DNA of 39,854 nt from Opitutales bacterium (GTDB taxonomy: Bacteria > Verrucomicrobiota > Verrucomicrobiia > Opitutales > Intestinicryptomonadaceae): NCBI GenBank assembly GCA_017526045.1, contig JAFXRX010000269.1, positions 1-39,854 of the forward strand, read 5' to 3'. A program made the position numbers and the translations under genes. Of the stretch, positions 9,301-16,894 are shown in pieces (positions within the stretch are counted from its first letter, which is position 1; each line of letters begins with the position of its first letter). The notes under the pieces were generated by a model. That model was not told the DNA's origin. It did not search any database and worked only from the letters and a program-made list of their open reading frames with translations.

Positions 9301-10108
9301 TTTTAAGGTAGAACTCCGCGCAGGGGTAGCGCATGCGCCTTTCGTCTTTAATGAGCTTGCCGGTCTGTATGCAAAGCATGGCGTCGTGCGCCTCTGCGTC
9401 GGACTTGTGGATGTAGTGCGAGTCGTTTGTCGCAACCATCTTTAAATCAAAGTCTTTTGCAAGGCGGATTAGCCCGGGGATTATCTTTTTTTGCATGGGC
9501 AGGAAGTGGTTTTGCACTTCTATAAAATAGTTTTCCCTGCCGAAAATGTCCAAAAATTTCGCCGTCGCCTCGCGCGCCCGCTCGTAGTCGGAATAAAGAA
9601 GATACTGGCTTGCCACGCCGTTTAAGCATCCGCTTAGGGCAATTATGCCCTTGGAGTATTTTGCAAGCGTTTCCAAATCTATGCGCGGCTTGTAATACAT
9701 GCCCCTCAAATACGCCTCGCTCGAAAGCTTCGCCAAATTCAGATAGCCTTCGTAATTCTTGGCAATCAGCGTTTTGTGAAAAATCTGATTTTTGGGGAAA
9801 TTTTCGGGGCGCAGCATGTCCTCGTTGTTTTCGACGTCGGAAATATCGTCGGCTCTTTCGATGTTGCGCTTGGGGCGGTCTGCCATTGCGTGGTCGTAAA
9901 CCAAATAAATTTCTTCCCCGCAAAGGGGCTTTATGCCGGCTTTTTTTGCGGCGTTGTAAAAATCGACAGAGCCACACATGTTGCCGTGGTCGGTCATGGC
10001 AACTGCGGGCATTCCAAGCTCCGCGACGCGCGCCATTAGTTTGTCAATTCGTGTGCAGCCGTCCAAAAAGCTGTGGTCTGTGTGCAAATGCAGGTGTACG
10101 TAATCCAT
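6387..10108 (-). CDS. dnaE: DNA polymerase III subunit alpha (frameshifted in this sequence)
   Basis: Replicative DNA polymerase catalytic subunit, normally essential. The N-terminal PHP domain starts at once (MDYVHLHLHTDHSFLDG). The polymerase active site PDFDVDF is at residues 480-486, and the block with the third catalytic Asp, GYTLGEADLLRRAMGKKK, follows in the second part. A C-terminal OB fold begins near RFRICGVISNLTKR. Together the parts encode about 1240 aa, the normal DnaE size. The reading frame is broken near residue 566: the first part runs from 10108 to a stop at about 8357, and the second is open from 8651 to 6387. One extra base in the adjoining runs at 8403-8413 would restore a seamless KNPPEARHIFDQ junction. 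Both parts are otherwise well conserved, so I treat it as one gene with an indel (assembly error or real mutation). A GGGGCGG sequence lies just before the ATG. Confidence 0.93.
8403..8413 (-). other. dnaE: frameshift site within dnaE
   Basis: On the plus strand, five G (8403-8407), an A and five T (8409-8413); on the coding strand, five A followed by T and five C. The upstream frame continues past here for only about 18 codons to a stop, while the downstream frame carries the conserved DnaE sequence. Adding one C or one A joins the frames. No canonical X XXY YYZ slippery heptamer is present. Confidence 0.85.
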
Positions 10109-10119
10109 TTTTTCCGCCC

Positions 10120-10173
10120 CTATTCCTCGATTTGCCTCTCGAAGTCAAGCATATTTTGGCGCGCAAAATCCAT
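10120..10173 (-). CDS. possible 17-aa ORF ahead of dnaE, AccA-N-terminus-like
   Basis: A 17-codon ORF (MDFARQNMLDFERQIEE, TAG stop) fills the 69-bp gap between the CBS-domain gene and dnaE. An AGGAGG Shine-Dalgarno at 10183-10188, inside the last codons of the upstream gene, is 9 nt before its ATG. This is one of the better ribosome binding sites in the window. The LDFERQIEE part resembles the N-terminus of acetyl-CoA carboxylase alpha subunit (family xLDFExPIxELE), a gene often next to dnaE in other bacteria, but nothing of AccA follows. It could be a leader peptide coupled to dnaE, a remnant of accA, or chance. Similarity over so few residues is weak evidence. Confidence 0.35.
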   Translation of the reverse strand: MDFARQNMLDFERQIEE

Positions 10174-10177
10174 TTTT

Positions 10178-11494
10178 TTAAGCCTCCTGTTCGCCCGGGC
10201 GCGGCGAGCTTTCAAGGAGCTCGATTTTGCACTCTTCCACCCTTCTTACGCCTGCTTTTTCGACCGTTATGCACATTGCAGGGTCGCTCAATCTGATTTT
10301 TTCGCCCTTTTCGGGGAACCTGCCCAAAATGTTGGTTATAAGCCCGCCGAAAGTCGAAACCTCGTCGTTGTTGAAATCGACGCCCAAATAGTCCTCGACA
10401 ATGTGTATTGCGGCAAGCCCCGACACTTTGAAGGTGTTTTTGCCCGTTTTTGAAATCGCGTTGGATTCGTCCACAATGTCCTCCTTGATTTGCCCGACAA
10501 TTTCCTCCAAAATCCCGTCGAGGGTAAGAACGCCGATTACCCCGCCGAAGTCGTCCTCGACAAGCGCCATGTGCAGCTCGTTGCGGCGCAGCTTTTGAAG
10601 CGCGGAAAACATTGAATCATCGTGCTTTACGCTTATCACGCCGCGCTTGATTTTCATCAAGTCCACTTTTTCGCCGTTTTCCATGGCCTTGAAAATATCC
10701 TTTATGCGGACGATGCCTATGCAGTTGTCGAGATTTTCAGAGCAGAGCGGATAGCGGGTGTGCCCACATTCGGCGGCAATTTTCAAATTCGCCTCGACGG
10801 GGTCGGAAGTGTCGAAATAATGCACCTTGCTTCTGGGTATCATCACGTCCGAAATTTCGAGCTCGTTCAAGCGGATTGAATTGCGCACGATTTTTTTTGC
10901 GTACGGATGCAGCTCCTCGGTTTCCTCCTCCTCGGCGCGCAGCTTCACCAAAACGTCGATGTGGTCGAAAGATGCGTCGTCTTCGGAAATTTTCCTGCCG
11001 AAAAACTTTTCCGAAACCTTGCGGGCGAGAATTTCAAAGGGAAAAACCAGATAATAAAAGCACAAAAAGATTTTAGAGAACCGCTTTATTGTCTTCACCG
11101 GCTCCCTCGAGGCGAAATACGCCCCGGGCAGGTCGCAGAAAACGTACTGGCAAAACAGCGTTATAAAAATCGAAAGCCCGACGAGCTTAAGCCCCGTGTT
11201 CGGGCCGATTTCAGCCCCGCCAAGCTTCAAAATTCCGTACATCGCCGCAACCAGCGCAAAAGTCGCGGCTATCAAAAAAAACCTCGCCCCGAGAGCTGCA
11301 AAAACGCCGACTTTTTTCGATTTTTCAATTAGGCGCATCTCGTAGCTTGAAAGCTGCGCCTTCTCCTTGGCGTCCGCGCTCTCGAACCTGACAGCCGCAA
11401 CCGCGTAGGAAATCGACACAAAAGTCATATTTGCGACGAACGAAAGCGCGGCAACCGCCCCGCCGCAAACCAGCTCAATCAAACTCTCTTTCAT
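10178..11494 (-). CDS. CNNM/CorC (HlyC-type) transmembrane CBS-domain protein
   Basis: Member of the CNNM/CorC family (TlyC/YfjD-like), proposed to export or sense Mg2+ or Co2+ at the inner membrane. An N-terminal DUF21/CNNM domain has hydrophobic segments at about residues 5-30, 65-90, 100-125 and 140-160. A pair of CBS domains (from VMIPRSKVHYFDTSDP and DDSMFSALQKLRRNELHMALVEDDFGGVIGVLTLDGILEEIVGQ) follows, then a C-terminal CorC/HlyC domain (STFGGLITNILGRFPEKGEKI). The length of 438 aa is normal. It starts 4 bp after the hisC stop, with no Shine-Dalgarno, so it is probably translated from the hisC transcript. The name hemolysin often attached to this family is not supported functionally. 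Confidence 0.88.
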   Translation of the reverse strand: MKESLIELVCGGAVAALSFVANMTFVSISYAVAAVRFESADAKEKAQLSSYEMRLIEKSKKVGVFAALGARFFLIAATFALVAAMYGILKLGGAEIGPNTGLKLVGLSIFITLFCQYVFCDLPGAYFASREPVKTIKRFSKIFLCFYYLVFPFEILARKVSEKFFGRKISEDDASFDHIDVLVKLRAEEEETEELHPYAKKIVRNSIRLNELEISDVMIPRSKVHYFDTSDPVEANLKIAAECGHTRYPLCSENLDNCIGIVRIKDIFKAMENGEKVDLMKIKRGVISVKHDDSMFSALQKLRRNELHMALVEDDFGGVIGVLTLDGILEEIVGQIKEDIVDESNAISKTGKNTFKVSGLAAIHIVEDYLGVDFNNDEVSTFGGLITNILGRFPEKGEKIRLSDPAMCITVEKAGVRRVEECKIELLESSPRPGEQEA

Positions 11495-11498
11495 CTAA

Positions 11499-12587
11499 TT
11501 AAAGCAGCTTGGCAAATTCCGCCAAAAAACGCTCGTTTTGCCCGGGAGTGCCGATTGTTATGCGCAGCCAGTCGGGCAGCCCGTAGCCGACGTTCGGGCG
11601 GACTATCACGCCCACTCTTTGCAAGGCGTCGAACTTTTTCAGGGCGTCCTTTACTTTCACCATAATGAAATTTCCGCCTTCGGAAATGTATTCCAAGCCA
11701 AGCTCATTGAAACGCTTTTCAATTTGGGCCCTGCCCTGCTTGTTCATGGCCTTGCTCTTTTCGTAGAACTCATCGTCGTCCAAAGCCGCCATCGCCGCGA
11801 TTTGCGCAAGAGTGTTCATATTGAAGGGCTCGCGCACGCGGTTTATGTAGCCTGCAAGCTCCTCGGAGCAGTAGCCGTAGCCCGCGCGCAAGCCCGCAAG
11901 CCCGTAGATTTTCGAGAAGGTCTTAAGCCCTATGACGTTCCTGCCCTCGGCAATCAAGCCGCGGATGTCGACAGGCTCGTCCTGGAAATCGCTGTAAGCC
12001 TCGTCGTAGCAAAATACGACGTGCTCGGGCAAAGCCCTTACAAAGTCGAACACTTCCTTTTGCGAAAGAACTGTGCCCGTGGGGTTGTTGGGGTTTGCCA
12101 AAAACACGATTTTTGTCTTTTCGTCAACCGCGTCGAGCATCTGCTGCAGGTCGTAGCGAAGCCCGGGCATTGGCACTTCGCGCGCCTCCGCGCCCATAAG
12201 CAGGGTCGAAAGCTTGTAGACAATGAAAGACTGCGCGCCCATTACTGCGTTGTCGGTTTCGTTCAAAAGCGCGTGCGCGACAAGCTCGATAACCTCGTTT
12301 GAACCGTTGCCGAACACAAGCTGGGTGGGTTTTAGCCCCATTTTTTTGGAGATTTTGCGCCCGAGCTCGTAGCAGCCGCCGTCGGGGTAGTAGTTCAAAT
12401 TGTCCAAAGACTTTGAAACGGCTTCAATAGCCTTTGTGCAGGGGCCCATCGGGTTTTCATTGGACGCCATTTTCAAGATGCCGTCGGGGTCGAGCCCGAA
12501 TTCGCGGGCTACATATTCTATTGGCTTGCCCGCCTGGTATACAGGCTGGCTCAAAACTGATTTCCTTACTATGTTTTCGATTTTCAT
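11499..12587 (-). CDS. hisC: histidinol-phosphate aminotransferase
   Basis: PLP-dependent fold-type I aminotransferase that converts imidazole-acetol phosphate to histidinol phosphate in histidine biosynthesis; close relatives act on aromatic amino acids. The sequence shows the N-terminal NEN substrate motif (ASNENPMGP), FGNGSNEVIELVAHALL, the LANPNNPTGT loop, the CYDEAY Asp region, the Schiff-base lysine K226 in GLKTFSKIYGLAGLRAGYGY, and a C-terminal RPNVGYGLPDWLRITIG block. The length of 362 aa is typical. It is the first gene of a minus-strand unit with the CBS-domain gene. No other his genes are in view. The ATG follows an AATATT -10 by 9 nt with no Shine-Dalgarno. Confidence 0.93.
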   Translation of the reverse strand: MKIENIVRKSVLSQPVYQAGKPIEYVAREFGLDPDGILKMASNENPMGPCTKAIEAVSKSLDNLNYYPDGGCYELGRKISKKMGLKPTQLVFGNGSNEVIELVAHALLNETDNAVMGAQSFIVYKLSTLLMGAEAREVPMPGLRYDLQQMLDAVDEKTKIVFLANPNNPTGTVLSQKEVFDFVRALPEHVVFCYDEAYSDFQDEPVDIRGLIAEGRNVIGLKTFSKIYGLAGLRAGYGYCSEELAGYINRVREPFNMNTLAQIAAMAALDDDEFYEKSKAMNKQGRAQIEKRFNELGLEYISEGGNFIMVKVKDALKKFDALQRVGVIVRPNVGYGLPDWLRITIGTPGQNERFLAEFAKLL

Positions 12588-12596
12588 TTGTCTTGC

Positions 12597-12648
12597 AATA
12601 TTGAGCCTAATTTTATTATTTGCAAGTTCAGATAAATTTTCTATTCAT
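12597..12648. promoter_or_regulatory. divergent promoters of hisC and RmlD-like gene with shared -35
   Basis: The self-complementary TTGCAA at 12620-12625 can serve as -35 in both directions. On the minus strand AATATT (12602-12597) follows after 17 bp and sits 9 nt before the hisC ATG. On the plus strand ATTCAT (12643-12648) follows after 17 bp and sits 7 nt before the ATG at 12656. Neither gene has a Shine-Dalgarno. Confidence 0.4.
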
Positions 12649-12655
12649 TTTCTTT

Positions 12656-13588
12656 ATGCAGATAATTTGTACAGGAGCAACGGGGCTCGTCGGCTATAAT
12701 TTTGTAAAAGCCGCGCTTTCAAGAGGGCACAAAATCACCGCAATTTGCAATTCATCAGACTTCCCGAAAATGGAGGGCGTTGAAGTTGCAAAGCTTGACC
12801 TTTCGGACTTTTCCGCAGTGGAGCGGTTTTTTTTGGACAGGTTCCCCGAGGCCATCGCAAACTGCGCGGCAATTTCAAGTCCGTCCGTCGTCGACAAAAA
12901 TCCGGAGCGTGCCCGCGTTTTGAACGTCCTGCTGCCCGAAAAGCTCGCAATGCTTGCAAACCACATGAACAGCCGCCTTGTGCACCTTTCAACCGACATG
13001 GTTTTTGACGGCTCGCGCGCCCCCTACAAAAATACGGATGCCCCCCGCCCCTTCAACCAATACGGGCAGACGAAGCTCGAAGCGGAAACGGCTGTATTAA
13101 AATACGCCGCAAGCCAAAGCGTCGTGCTGCGCATTTCCCACGTCTGCGGCAGGGGGCTGAAGCAAAACCGCTCGTTTGACGAAAAGCTCTTCCACTGCCT
13201 CGCCCGCGGCGAAAAATACGAGCAGCCCGAAAACGAAATAAAGCGTTTTCTGCCCGCAAGCAGGGTCGCGGAACTTATGACGGAACTATTTGAGAGGCCG
13301 AATGTTAGCGGCATTTACCACTACTGCGGCCTCGAAAGCCTCTCGCGCTACGAGGCGGCGCGGCGCATCTGCGAAAAATTCGGGCTCGACCCGCAAAAAT
13401 ACCTCGAAAAGAAGAACTTGCCAAAAGACGCCGATTTCAGCCTCGATATGTCGTGCATATCAAGCCGCGTGAAAACTCCCGCGGTAAATTTTGCCGAAAT
13501 TTTGGACGAAATTGAAATCCCCGACGCCTGTCTTGAATGGTATCAAGCCCAAACCGGCAAGACGCCGATAAAGCGTTTCAAGCTCTAA
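12656..13588 (+). CDS. RmlD-like NAD(P)-dependent sugar reductase/epimerase
   Basis: Extended short-chain dehydrogenase/reductase with the RmlD substrate-binding arrangement. The Rossmann motif TGATGLVG is at residues 6-13, the catalytic Tyr-Lys pair is in YGQTKLEAE, and LVHLSTDMVFDG is the typical RmlD STDYVFDG block. At about 310 aa it fits dTDP-4-dehydrorhamnose reductase or a related nucleotide-sugar enzyme. No rmlABC genes are adjacent, so the substrate is open. I chose ATG 12656, where the Rossmann fold begins; a longer frame back to 12620 would start inside the promoter region. It ends at a strong bidirectional terminator shared with pyrG. Confidence 0.82.
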   Translation: MQIICTGATGLVGYNFVKAALSRGHKITAICNSSDFPKMEGVEVAKLDLSDFSAVERFFLDRFPEAIANCAAISSPSVVDKNPERARVLNVLLPEKLAMLANHMNSRLVHLSTDMVFDGSRAPYKNTDAPRPFNQYGQTKLEAETAVLKYAASQSVVLRISHVCGRGLKQNRSFDEKLFHCLARGEKYEQPENEIKRFLPASRVAELMTELFERPNVSGIYHYCGLESLSRYEAARRICEKFGLDPQKYLEKKNLPKDADFSLDMSCISSRVKTPAVNFAEILDEIEIPDACLEWYQAQTGKTPIKRFKL

Positions 13589-13594
13589 ATTAAT

Positions 13595-13635
13595 AAAAAA
13601 CGGCTCAAAATTTTGCGTTTTTGAGCCGTTTTTTT
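13595..13635. terminator. bidirectional intrinsic terminator between RmlD-like gene and pyrG
   Basis: A 16-bp stem (13595-13610 paired with 13619-13634, core CGGCTCAAAA/TTTTGAGCCG) with an 8-nt loop, followed by seven T at 13629-13635. The A-run on the left arm makes it work in both directions for the convergent genes. Confidence 0.92.
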
Positions 13636-13657
13636 AACGCTTTTTTTTGCGCTTTTT

Positions 13658-15262
13658 TTACAAGTCTTTCGCGCCTTTTTCTATCGCGTTTTTAACAAAA
13701 GCGGTAAAGAGCGGGTGCGGGGCAATCGGCTTTGACTTGAACTCGGGGTGGAACTGCACGCCGACCATCCACGGGTGGGAGGCGACTTCCGCAATTTCAA
13801 CCAAGTCCCGCTTTTTATTTATGCCGCCGATGCGCAAGCCCGCCTTTTGCAGCGCGTCGCGATAGGCGTTGTTAAATTCGAAGCGGTGGCGGTGGCGCTC
13901 GCTGATGTCTGTTTTGGCGTACGCCTCAAAGGCCTTAGAGCCTTCCACAAGAGAGCAGGAATACGCGCCCAGGCGCATTGTCGCGCCCTTGTCGACAATC
14001 TTCTTTTGCTCTTCCATCATCGAAATTACCGGATTTTGCGTTTCGGGGTTGAATTCAACCGAATTTGCGTCTTTCAAGCCCAAAACGTTGCGGGCGTATT
14101 CTATCACCAAAATCTGCATGCCCAAGCATATGCCGAAATACGGCACATTGTTTTCGCGCGCGTATTTTGCCGCGAGAATTTTGCCCTCTATGCCCCTGTC
14201 GCCAAAGCCGCCGGGAATTAGAATGCCGCTTGCATCAGAAAGGTATTTTTCCGCGCCGAAGCGCTCGATGTCCTCGCTGTCAACCCTCTTGATTTCAACC
14301 TTGCAGTCGTTGCCGATGCCCGCGTGCGCCAACGACTCGTATATGGATTTGTACGCGTCCTGCAAGTCGATGTATTTGCCCACAACCGCGATTTTCACCT
14401 GCTTTTTGGGGTAGCAAATTTTGCGGACAATGTCGTTCCACTTTGACATGTCGCTCTTTTTAGCGTCGATGCCGAGTTTTTTTACGACAAGCTCGTCCAA
14501 GCCTTCCTGCGCGAGCGCAAGCGGCAGCTCGTAAATCGAGTGCGCAACGTCCTGCTCCTCGATTACCGCCTTCAATTCGATATTGCAGAACATCGAAAGC
14601 TTTTGGCGCATATCCTGGGTTATGGGATGCTCCGTGCGGCAGACCAAAATGTCGGGCTGTATGCCGATTTCGCGCAGTTTTGCGACGCTCTGCTGCGAGG
14701 GCTTAGTCTTCAATTCGCCCGCCGCCTTCAAATACGGAATGAGGGTAACGTGTATGAACACGACGTTTTCCTTGCCCACTTCCAACGAAAATTGGCGCAA
14801 AGCCTCCAAAAACGGCAGGCCTTCGATGTCGCCCGTGGTGCCGCCAAGCTCGGTTATGAGAACGTCGACGCCTTCGCTTGCGGCGTAAAGCCTGTCTTTT
14901 ATCTCGTTTGTCACGTGCGGAATGACCTGGACTGTCTTGCCCAAATAGTCGCCGCGGCGCTCCTTTTGGATTACGTGCTCGTAAACCTGCCCGGAAGTAA
15001 GGTTGTTAAATCTGCTCAAAACCCCGCTTGTGAAGCGCTCGTAGTGACCTAAGTCCAAATCCGTCTCCGCGCCGTCGTCCAAAACGTAAACTTCGCCGTG
15101 CTGGAACGGGCTCATTGTTCCGGGGTCGACATTCAAATACGGGTCGAATTTTTGTATTCTTACCTTCAAACCCCTCGTTTCCAAAAGCGCGCCAAGCGCC
15201 CCCGACGTCAGGCCCTTGCCCAGCGACGACACAACTCCGCCTGTAATAAATATGTATTTCAT
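13658..15262 (-). CDS. pyrG: CTP synthase
   Basis: Makes CTP from UTP, ATP and glutamine, the last step of pyrimidine nucleotide synthesis. The N-terminal amidoligase domain begins with MKYIFITGGVVSSLGKG and includes the SPFQHGEVYVLDDGAETDLDLGHYERF block. The C-terminal class I glutamine amidotransferase domain has the nucleophile Cys in GICLGMQ and the catalytic His-Glu in FHPEF. The length of 534 aa is normal. The ATG is preceded by GATATT ending 10 nt upstream, with no Shine-Dalgarno. It transcribes toward the terminator at 13595-13635. Confidence 0.98.
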   Translation of the reverse strand: MKYIFITGGVVSSLGKGLTSGALGALLETRGLKVRIQKFDPYLNVDPGTMSPFQHGEVYVLDDGAETDLDLGHYERFTSGVLSRFNNLTSGQVYEHVIQKERRGDYLGKTVQVIPHVTNEIKDRLYAASEGVDVLITELGGTTGDIEGLPFLEALRQFSLEVGKENVVFIHVTLIPYLKAAGELKTKPSQQSVAKLREIGIQPDILVCRTEHPITQDMRQKLSMFCNIELKAVIEEQDVAHSIYELPLALAQEGLDELVVKKLGIDAKKSDMSKWNDIVRKICYPKKQVKIAVVGKYIDLQDAYKSIYESLAHAGIGNDCKVEIKRVDSEDIERFGAEKYLSDASGILIPGGFGDRGIEGKILAAKYARENNVPYFGICLGMQILVIEYARNVLGLKDANSVEFNPETQNPVISMMEEQKKIVDKGATMRLGAYSCSLVEGSKAFEAYAKTDISERHRHRFEFNNAYRDALQKAGLRIGGINKKRDLVEIAEVASHPWMVGVQFHPEFKSKPIAPHPLFTAFVKNAIEKGAKDL

Positions 15263-15353
15263 GTTCTCGGGGAATATCTAATTTGCGATTTTAAGGATAA
15301 AAGCAACACATTTCTTGCAAAAAAAAAATTTTTTTAAATTATGCCAAAAAGGC

Positions 15354-15382
15354 TTGACGCCGCCTTGAAATTTTAAGATATT
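15354..15382 (+). promoter_or_regulatory. promoter of rpsU
   Basis: TTGACG (15354-15359) and GATATT (15377-15382) with a 17-bp spacer. Predicted start near 15389 gives a leader of about 60 nt before the rpsU ATG. Confidence 0.6.
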
Positions 15383-15387
15383 TACCC

Positions 15388-15424
15388 TCCCTTTTTCAAA
15401 ATATGGAAGGGATTTTTTTATTTT
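15388..15424 (+). promoter_or_regulatory. attenuator-like hairpin in the rpsU leader
   Basis: TCCCTTTT (15388-15395) can pair with GGAAGGGA (15405-15412), including two G-U pairs, followed by seven T, an A and four more T. It looks like an intrinsic terminator, yet it lies downstream of the rpsU promoter and upstream of its Shine-Dalgarno, with no gene ending just before it on this strand. The pyrimidine arm could alternatively pair partly with the purine-rich Shine-Dalgarno. A regulatory role is inferred. Confidence 0.5.
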
Positions 15425-15433
15425 AGAAAACGG

Positions 15434-15444
15434 AAAGGTGGTGA
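15434..15444 (+). promoter_or_regulatory. extended Shine-Dalgarno of rpsU
   Basis: AAAGGTGGTGA matches the complement of the 16S rRNA 3' tail (AAGGAGGTGA) at all but one position and sits 6 nt before the ATG. It is the longest anti-SD match I found in the window. Confidence 0.8.
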
Positions 15445-15450
15445 AAAGAA

Positions 15451-15651
15451 ATGCCAGTAGAAGTTAGAATGCGAAAGGGCGAGGCGATGGAAAAAGCATT
15501 GCGCCGCTTGAAGAAGAAGATTGATCGCGAAGGCATCATCCGCGACGTCCGCCAGAAGCGCTACTTTGAAAAGCCTTGCGAAGTAAAACGCCGCAAGCGC
15601 AAGGTTGCCGCCTTCAACAACATGCCCCGCCAGCGCTACGAAAACCGCTAA
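15451..15651 (+). CDS. rpsU: 30S ribosomal protein bS21
   Basis: Small basic ribosomal protein of 66 aa that binds near the 3' end of 16S rRNA, next to the anti-Shine-Dalgarno, and affects initiation. The sequence begins MPVEVRMRKGEAMEKALRR, contains the KRYFEKP block and an Arg/Lys-rich stretch VKRRKRKVA, all typical of bS21. It is a single-gene transcript: its own promoter, a roughly 60-nt leader with a terminator-like hairpin, an extended Shine-Dalgarno, and a strong intrinsic terminator right after the stop. This arrangement, in a window where most genes have no Shine-Dalgarno, suggests translational or transcriptional autoregulation. Confidence 0.95.
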   Translation: MPVEVRMRKGEAMEKALRRLKKKIDREGIIRDVRQKRYFEKPCEVKRRKRKVAAFNNMPRQRYENR

Positions 15652-15674
15652 TTTCGCGGGCAAAAAAACTTTCC

Positions 15675-15700
15675 AAGCCCTCTTTTTCGAGGGCTTTTTT
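15675..15700 (+). terminator. intrinsic terminator after rpsU
   Basis: Stem AAGCCCTC (15675-15682) with GAGGGCTT (15689-15696), 6-nt loop TTTTTC, T-run 15695-15700. Confidence 0.92.
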
Positions 15701-15754
15701 ATTGCTTTTTGCAGGGGCTATATCTTATATTTTTTTAAACTTCATAAACAAAAA

Positions 15755-16570
15755 ATGCCGCAAAACGCAATTACAGCCCTAACCCTTGCAACTTTGGCGG
15801 GAGCCGCGACTATGCTCGGGGCTTTCGTCGCATTTTTTGTAAAGAAAAATTCGTTCAAAACGCTTTCCTACGGGCTGAGTTTTTCGGCGGGCGTGATGCT
15901 CTTTTTGGCGTTTATGGAAATTATGCCCGAAGCCATGAAAGATTTGGCGGAGTCGGTATCGGAAAACAAAGCGCGAATTATTGCGACTGTCGGATTTTTT
16001 GTCGGCATAATTTTAAGCGCAATTATCGACAGGCTTTTTCCCGAGCACATTTCGGGCGAGGAAATCGAGGAGGAAAAAAATCAGGCAATTTTGGGCGCAA
16101 GGCAAAAAAAACATTCGCATATCGACATGTCAAAGCTCGGCATTTTTACCGCCCTTGCCTTGACAATCCACAATTTCCCAGAAGGCCTTTCGGTTTTCAT
16201 TTCCGGGGTGGACAACATTTCGCTGGGGCTTTCAATAGCCATTGCAATCGCGCTGCACAACATTCCCGAGGGAATATCTGTTGCGCTTCCCGTTTATCTT
16301 TCAAGCGGCAGCAAAAAAAAGGCGTTTTTTTACACGGGAATTTCGGCAATGGCGGAACCTTTTGGGGCGATTTGCGGAATGTTTGTCTTAAAATATTTTG
16401 CAAGCGATTTTACTTTGGGCGCGTTTCTTTCGTTCACTGCGGGGATTATGGTCTACCTTGCAATAGACGAGCTCATGCCCGCCGCAAAGGAATATGAGGA
16501 CGGCCACGAATCTGTCGTGGGCGTAATTTTGGGAATGATGCTGATGTCGGTTGTAACGTACTTTTTTTAA
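15755..16570 (+). CDS. zupT: ZIP-family metal transporter (ZupT-like)
   Basis: Inner-membrane divalent metal transporter of the ZIP family, closest in pattern to ZupT (zinc, iron and other divalent metals). It shows about eight hydrophobic segments and the two signature metal-site helices, HNFPEGLSVF and HNIPEGISVALP. A His-containing cytoplasmic loop lies between TM3 and TM4 (KKHSHID). About 271 aa from ATG 15755, the usual size. A frame open back to 15605 overlaps rpsU and its terminator, so the later ATG is preferred. A TATATT sequence lies about 25 nt upstream; no Shine-Dalgarno. Substrate specificity cannot be told from sequence alone. Confidence 0.92.
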   Translation: MPQNAITALTLATLAGAATMLGAFVAFFVKKNSFKTLSYGLSFSAGVMLFLAFMEIMPEAMKDLAESVSENKARIIATVGFFVGIILSAIIDRLFPEHISGEEIEEEKNQAILGARQKKHSHIDMSKLGIFTALALTIHNFPEGLSVFISGVDNISLGLSIAIAIALHNIPEGISVALPVYLSSGSKKKAFFYTGISAMAEPFGAICGMFVLKYFASDFTLGAFLSFTAGIMVYLAIDELMPAAKEYEDGHESVVGVILGMMLMSVVTYFF

Positions 16571-16894
16571 GGCGGAGCAAATAATTTCTTTTTAAGCTGC
16601 ATAGATATATAGAAAAAAAATTTAAGTCTAAATCTCTATTCAATATGCTGTGTCAATATGTAGATAAGTTTTTATTTTGCTTAAAATGATGCAGTTATGG
16701 CTAATTTTTTTTGGCGGAAACTCTTTAATTGTTTTTCAAAAGTTTAGGCAAATATGAAAATAGGGAAGTTATTGAAAATTTATTTGCGCGCCGTTTTCAA
16801 ACTTTTGACAGTTTATTGACATTTAAAGAAATTATTTTGCTTGAAAAACAAGCTCCAATCTAAAAAAATGCCTTTTTTTAAATCAAATACCGTT
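16571..16894. other. AT-rich intergenic region ahead of ndk
   Basis: 324 bp without a gene, much AT-richer than its surroundings. It contains a long-range inverted repeat: TCAAAAGTTT (16736-16745) with AAACTTTTGA (16799-16808), and nested inside, GCAAAT (16748-16753) with ATTTGC (16782-16787). Two TTGACA hexamers follow at 16805-16810 and 16816-16821, the first overlapping the right arm of the repeat. No ORF, tRNA or clear terminator is seen. Confidence 0.6.
16805..16835 (+). promoter_or_regulatory. putative ndk promoter
   Basis: TTGACA at 16805-16810 with AATTAT at 16830-16835 (19-bp spacer). A second TTGACA at 16816-16821 has no good -10 at 17 bp. The first hexamer is inside the right arm of an inverted repeat, which could act as an operator. 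The leader to the ndk ATG would be about 50 nt. Confidence 0.35.
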
